From positions 1-36,465 of the forward strand of contig JAAHHJ010000021.1 in NCBI GenBank assembly GCA_010692425.1: a stretch of 36,465 nucleotides of DNA. The letters are read 5' to 3'. The translations under genes and the position numbers were made by a program. This stretch comes from Symploca sp. SIO3C6. GTDB lineage: Bacteria; Cyanobacteriota; Cyanobacteriia; Cyanobacteriales; Coleofasciculaceae. The notes under the pieces are model-generated. The model was not told the DNA's origin and made no database searches. It was given only the letters and a program-made list of their open reading frames with translations. Of this stretch, positions 34,057-36,465 are shown in pieces (position 1 is the stretch's first letter; each line of letters begins with the position of its first letter).

Positions 34057-34434
34057 TTAATTTTTAGGTTCTGACGGTGTAGTGTCAGAATCAGGCGGTG
34101 GGGAGTTTCTCTGAATGGCATTAACCACCTGTTCCTTTGAGGAGGGGCTAGGCTGATTAGACGGTGTTGTTGATTTGCTCTTGGCGATGCCAATACTATT
34201 GTCATTTTCGATAGGGGAAGAAGCGGCTATAGCTTCGAGCTTTTGTATGTAAGCTTCTCGAATCTGAGAGCGTGATTCTAGCTGCAACCATTGGTCGATT
34301 TCCTCACAAATTTCTTCGTCATCCTCTAAGAAATTATTGGCACGCTGACTCAAGTCAGCCCAGTCAGCAGTGGAAATCAAGCCGGATTCAATGATCTCAA
34401 TAAAAGCTTGGATGCTTTCTTTATAAACAGACAT
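34057..34434 (-). CDS. Small acidic protein with disordered C-terminus, downstream of TPR-CHAT
   Basis: 125 residues. Residues 1-72 look folded and helical (SVYKESIQAFIEIIESGLIS, WADLSQRANNFLEDDEEICE, EIDQWLQLESR). Residues ~73-125 are Ser/Pro/Asn-rich and probably unstructured (STTPSNQPSPSSKEQVV, PPPDSDTTPSEPKN). Only 3 bp separate the TPR-CHAT stop from its ATG, so it is surely cotranscribed. No family is recognised. An unstructured partner encoded next to a CHAT protease could be a substrate, inhibitor or adaptor, but that is inference. Confidence 0.75.
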   Translation of the reverse strand: MSVYKESIQAFIEIIESGLISTADWADLSQRANNFLEDDEEICEEIDQWLQLESRSQIREAYIQKLEAIAASSPIENDNSIGIAKSKSTTPSNQPSPSSKEQVVNAIQRNSPPPDSDTTPSEPKN

Positions 34435-34437
34435 TAG

Positions 34438-36465
34438 CTAAACTCCTTTGCCAATGGCACAAAATGCTGCCCAATAATAAGGATTCTCAAACGGTTGGTG
34501 TGTTTCTCCCTCTTCGGCGGCGATTGACTGGAAGTATTTACCTAATTTTTTCTTCCACACTATATTAAGTTGAGATTGCTCTAGCCAATCTTGAAATCCT
34601 TGAGCTGTGGTATCCCTTAGCCAGCATTGCGCGTTTTTGAGAGCAACTGCTATATTATTTTGCTGTTGTAGCTCTTGATAAAATTTGATCATCAGTAAAG
34701 CGGTAGCGGTGGCACTGACAGCCCAAAGGCTACTGACTACATTGGTGCTGCCAGCTAGGAGGAAACCATAAGGCAGGCTAATGTATTCGTCGCTAATAGT
34801 GGGTTCGGATATACCTGTTTCGCAGGCAGAAAGGGTGACGAGGCGGCAGTTTTTGAGGTTGAAGTGAGCAATGATATCTGCCAAGGTGAGATTTTCATCA
34901 GCCAACTGCAACCCAGAATCTAGGGGAGAAGCCCAGTTAAAGTTGCCGTGACAGAAGAAGAAGAGGCAGTTTGCTCTTAGCAGTGATTCGGATAGCGTTA
35001 TTTTGTCGCTGTTTTCCTCGCGGCAGAGGATAGCTGATTTTTTGGCTTTGTTTTTTTTGAGAATAGGCTCGAGAATAGAATTATCGGGAAATTGTTTTTT
35101 GATTGCCAAAACAGCGCCTAAGTCTTTTTCATATAAATCTCGTGTCGGATTTTGAATGGCAAATAGGTTTTTAAATACAGGGCGTTGCTGCTGTTGCAGT
35201 CTGGGTAGTAGTTGGCAACTAGGGAGATAGCGCACACCTTTGGGGAAATAATCAAGCAAGCAAATCCTATCTGTTGAGTCTCTCTTTCTCACCTCTAAGG
35301 CATGAATGGGGAAGAGGTGCAGATAGCGGTGGGGAACTAAAATTAATTGCTGACAGTTTCTAGGTATATAGGAATCGAGGATATCGTCTAGATGTAGAAT
35401 CTCGGCTAACTGTTGCAGGCGAGATGCTATGCTTGTTTCCCACTGCTTCTTCAGTTCTTCTTGTTCTGCCTCTGTTTCTGTTGACTTGGGTGCATAGTAT
35501 GCCAGCAGATAATCTTTAGCCCAATTTTGCAAGTTTTCATAGTCTTGAGTTGAGGATGTCCATACCAAAGGTTGCCCTTTATCCTTCTGCTCCTCCTGGC
35601 GAGTAATAATCAAGGCGCGAAAACAATCTTTAAAGATGTACCACTCAATAATGGCGCTATCCTCATCTAGGTGATTCTGGATTTCTGCAAACCGGATAGG
35701 TTTATAGGGATAGAGCTGGTTGTACTGTTGGCGTAGTTGATTGATTTGGCTGTAATTAGGTTCTTTCTCCTGCTTTAGCCTTCTTTGTTCGTCTTCTATT
35801 TCCTGCCTTAGCTGTTGCAGTTGCTTTCGTGCCGCGTCTGCTATCTCTGCTTGGGGATATAAGTCGCGGGTGGCAAACAGTTCAATCAGATTTCTGGTTT
35901 TGCTACGTTCTATGTATTCTATTGCTTGGTCACGATAGTTTAATTTGAGGCAAACTTCCACCATACCGCTGTAGAGTTTATTCCATTCTTCAGCTAGTTT
36001 TTGTTTGTGCTCTTCTACTCCAGAACCTAATACTATTTCCCCCCTGAGGAATTCTACGGTTTCAATCGCCTCGGCAAAGCTATGGTAGGCATTGGTAAAC
36101 TGTTGGGCATCTTGGTAGGCAAGCCCAAGGTTAAATAAGGTTTCGGCATGGTTTTGGGGAAAAGCCTCACGGGTACGCACTTGCAAAGCAGCTTGGTAAA
36201 AAGCGATCGCACTTTCGAGGTTGTCAGCCTTGTCTCCCCTGATTCTGTCAGAGTAGGCAGTTGCCAGATTATTTTGAGTCATTGCCCACTCTTGGGGAAA
36301 AGCCTCACGGGTACGCACTTGCAAAGCAGCTTGGTAAAAAGCGATCGCACTTTCGAGGTTGTCAGCCTTGTCTCCCCTGATTCTGTCAGAGTAGGCAGTT
36401 GCCAGATTATTTTGAGTCATTGCCCACTCTTGGGGAAAAGCCTCACGGGTGCGCACTTGCAAAGC
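34438..36465 (-). CDS. TPR-CHAT domain protein (caspase-like protease fold), N-terminus off window
   Basis: At least 674 residues; the frame continues through the right edge. The visible N-terminal part is three-plus tetratricopeptide units; the first two complete units are 46 residues each (WAMTQNNLATAYSDRIRGDK...LESAIAFYQAALQVRT) and identical. More divergent helices follow (LFNLGLAYQDAQQFTNAYHS, LNYRDQAIEYIERSKTRNLIELFA) and then a coiled coil (about 200-245). The C-terminal CHAT domain has the His of FFFCHGNFNW (codon 34948-34950) and the Cys of TLSACETG (codon 34822-34824), so the catalytic dyad is intact, and ends FENPYYWAAFCAIG. CHAT proteins are clan CD cysteine proteases; TPR-CHAT members are known as gasdermin activators and as the Craspase subunit. 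The target here is unknown. Confidence 0.92.
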   Translation of the reverse strand, partial: ALQVRTREAFPQEWAMTQNNLATAYSDRIRGDKADNLESAIAFYQAALQVRTREAFPQEWAMTQNNLATAYSDRIRGDKADNLESAIAFYQAALQVRTREAFPQNHAETLFNLGLAYQDAQQFTNAYHSFAEAIETVEFLRGEIVLGSGVEEHKQKLAEEWNKLYSGMVEVCLKLNYRDQAIEYIERSKTRNLIELFATRDLYPQAEIADAARKQLQQLRQEIEDEQRRLKQEKEPNYSQINQLRQQYNQLYPYKPIRFAEIQNHLDEDSAIIEWYIFKDCFRALIITRQEEQKDKGQPLVWTSSTQDYENLQNWAKDYLLAYYAPKSTETEAEQEELKKQWETSIASRLQQLAEILHLDDILDSYIPRNCQQLILVPHRYLHLFPIHALEVRKRDSTDRICLLDYFPKGVRYLPSCQLLPRLQQQQRPVFKNLFAIQNPTRDLYEKDLGAVLAIKKQFPDNSILEPILKKNKAKKSAILCREENSDKITLSESLLRANCLFFFCHGNFNWASPLDSGLQLADENLTLADIIAHFNLKNCRLVTLSACETGISEPTISDEYISLPYGFLLAGSTNVVSSLWAVSATATALLMIKFYQELQQQNNIAVALKNAQCWLRDTTAQGFQDWLEQSQLNIVWKKKLGKYFQSIAAEEGETHQPFENPYYWAAFCAIGKGV
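36170..36445. repeat. Two identical 138 bp tandem repeats inside the TPR-CHAT gene
   Basis: 36170-36307 and 36308-36445 appear identical base for base and each encodes one 46-residue TPR unit; each carries a HIP1 GCGATCGC. A third copy begins at 36446 (with GTGCGC instead of GTACGC) and leaves the window. Identity at silent sites means a recent duplication or conversion. Confidence 0.95.

Overview
The window is cyanobacterial chromosome, most likely from a filamentous, beta-carboxysome cyanobacterium (Nostocales-like). The evidence is a CcmK-type carboxysome shell protein, NblA and NblB phycobilisome-degradation proteins, many HIP1-type GCGATCGC octamers, heptanucleotide tandem repeats in intergenic spaces, and a TPR-CHAT protein. 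Genes are loosely packed, with many 250-700 bp AT-rich spacers, few obvious operons, and a lot of IS debris. The exact genus cannot be read from the sequence.

Layout. 1-2.6 kb: 5' end of a TnpB gene running off the left edge, an AAA-ATPase with a signalling-type N-terminal domain, and an AT-rich spacer with an IS-end-like hairpin. 2.6-6.0 kb: a solitary ccmK and polA. 6.5-9.5 kb: nblA, a tandem-domain universal stress protein, and a single-domain haemoglobin lying between two same-strand pieces of tnpB. 9.5-11.3 kb: an IS1634-type transposase that is full length, but the catalytic glutamate position carries lysine. 11.5-15.5 kb: two DNA maintenance genes, sbcC and a family 4 uracil-DNA glycosylase, the latter flanked by a 74 bp direct repeat. 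15.7-18.5 kb: phosphoribosyltransferase, small membrane protein, VOC protein, CBS-pair protein and nblB. 18.6-22.9 kb: envelope proteins (TPR protein with signal peptide, phytase-like lipoprotein, DsbA-like thioredoxin-fold protein) and an SRPBCC-like protein. 23.3-28.2 kb: an eight-repeat beta-propeller-like protein, hslO (Hsp33), and a 763-residue membrane-anchored repeat protein. 28.4-32.2 kb: a polytopic membrane protein overlapping a wrecked short-chain dehydrogenase, a methyltransferase and an NSS-family sodium symporter. 32.3-36.5 kb: a minus-strand group made of a TPR-CHAT protease-like protein (N-terminus beyond the right edge), a 125-residue acidic/disordered protein 3 bp downstream, and, after a repeat-filled gap, a ~459-residue protein with two C-terminal hydrophobic segments.

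The most interesting points are: the CHAT group as a candidate uncharacterised protease/partner/membrane-protein module with freshly duplicated TPR units; a ~93-116 bp MITE-like element present three times with a variable internal tandem array; heptamer-armed inverted repeats placed at divergent promoters, and a second heptamer family placed at convergent gene ends; the transposase with a Glu-to-Lys change at the DDE position; and the scattered tnpB remnants. All family calls are from reading protein motifs by eye; no database search was possible.
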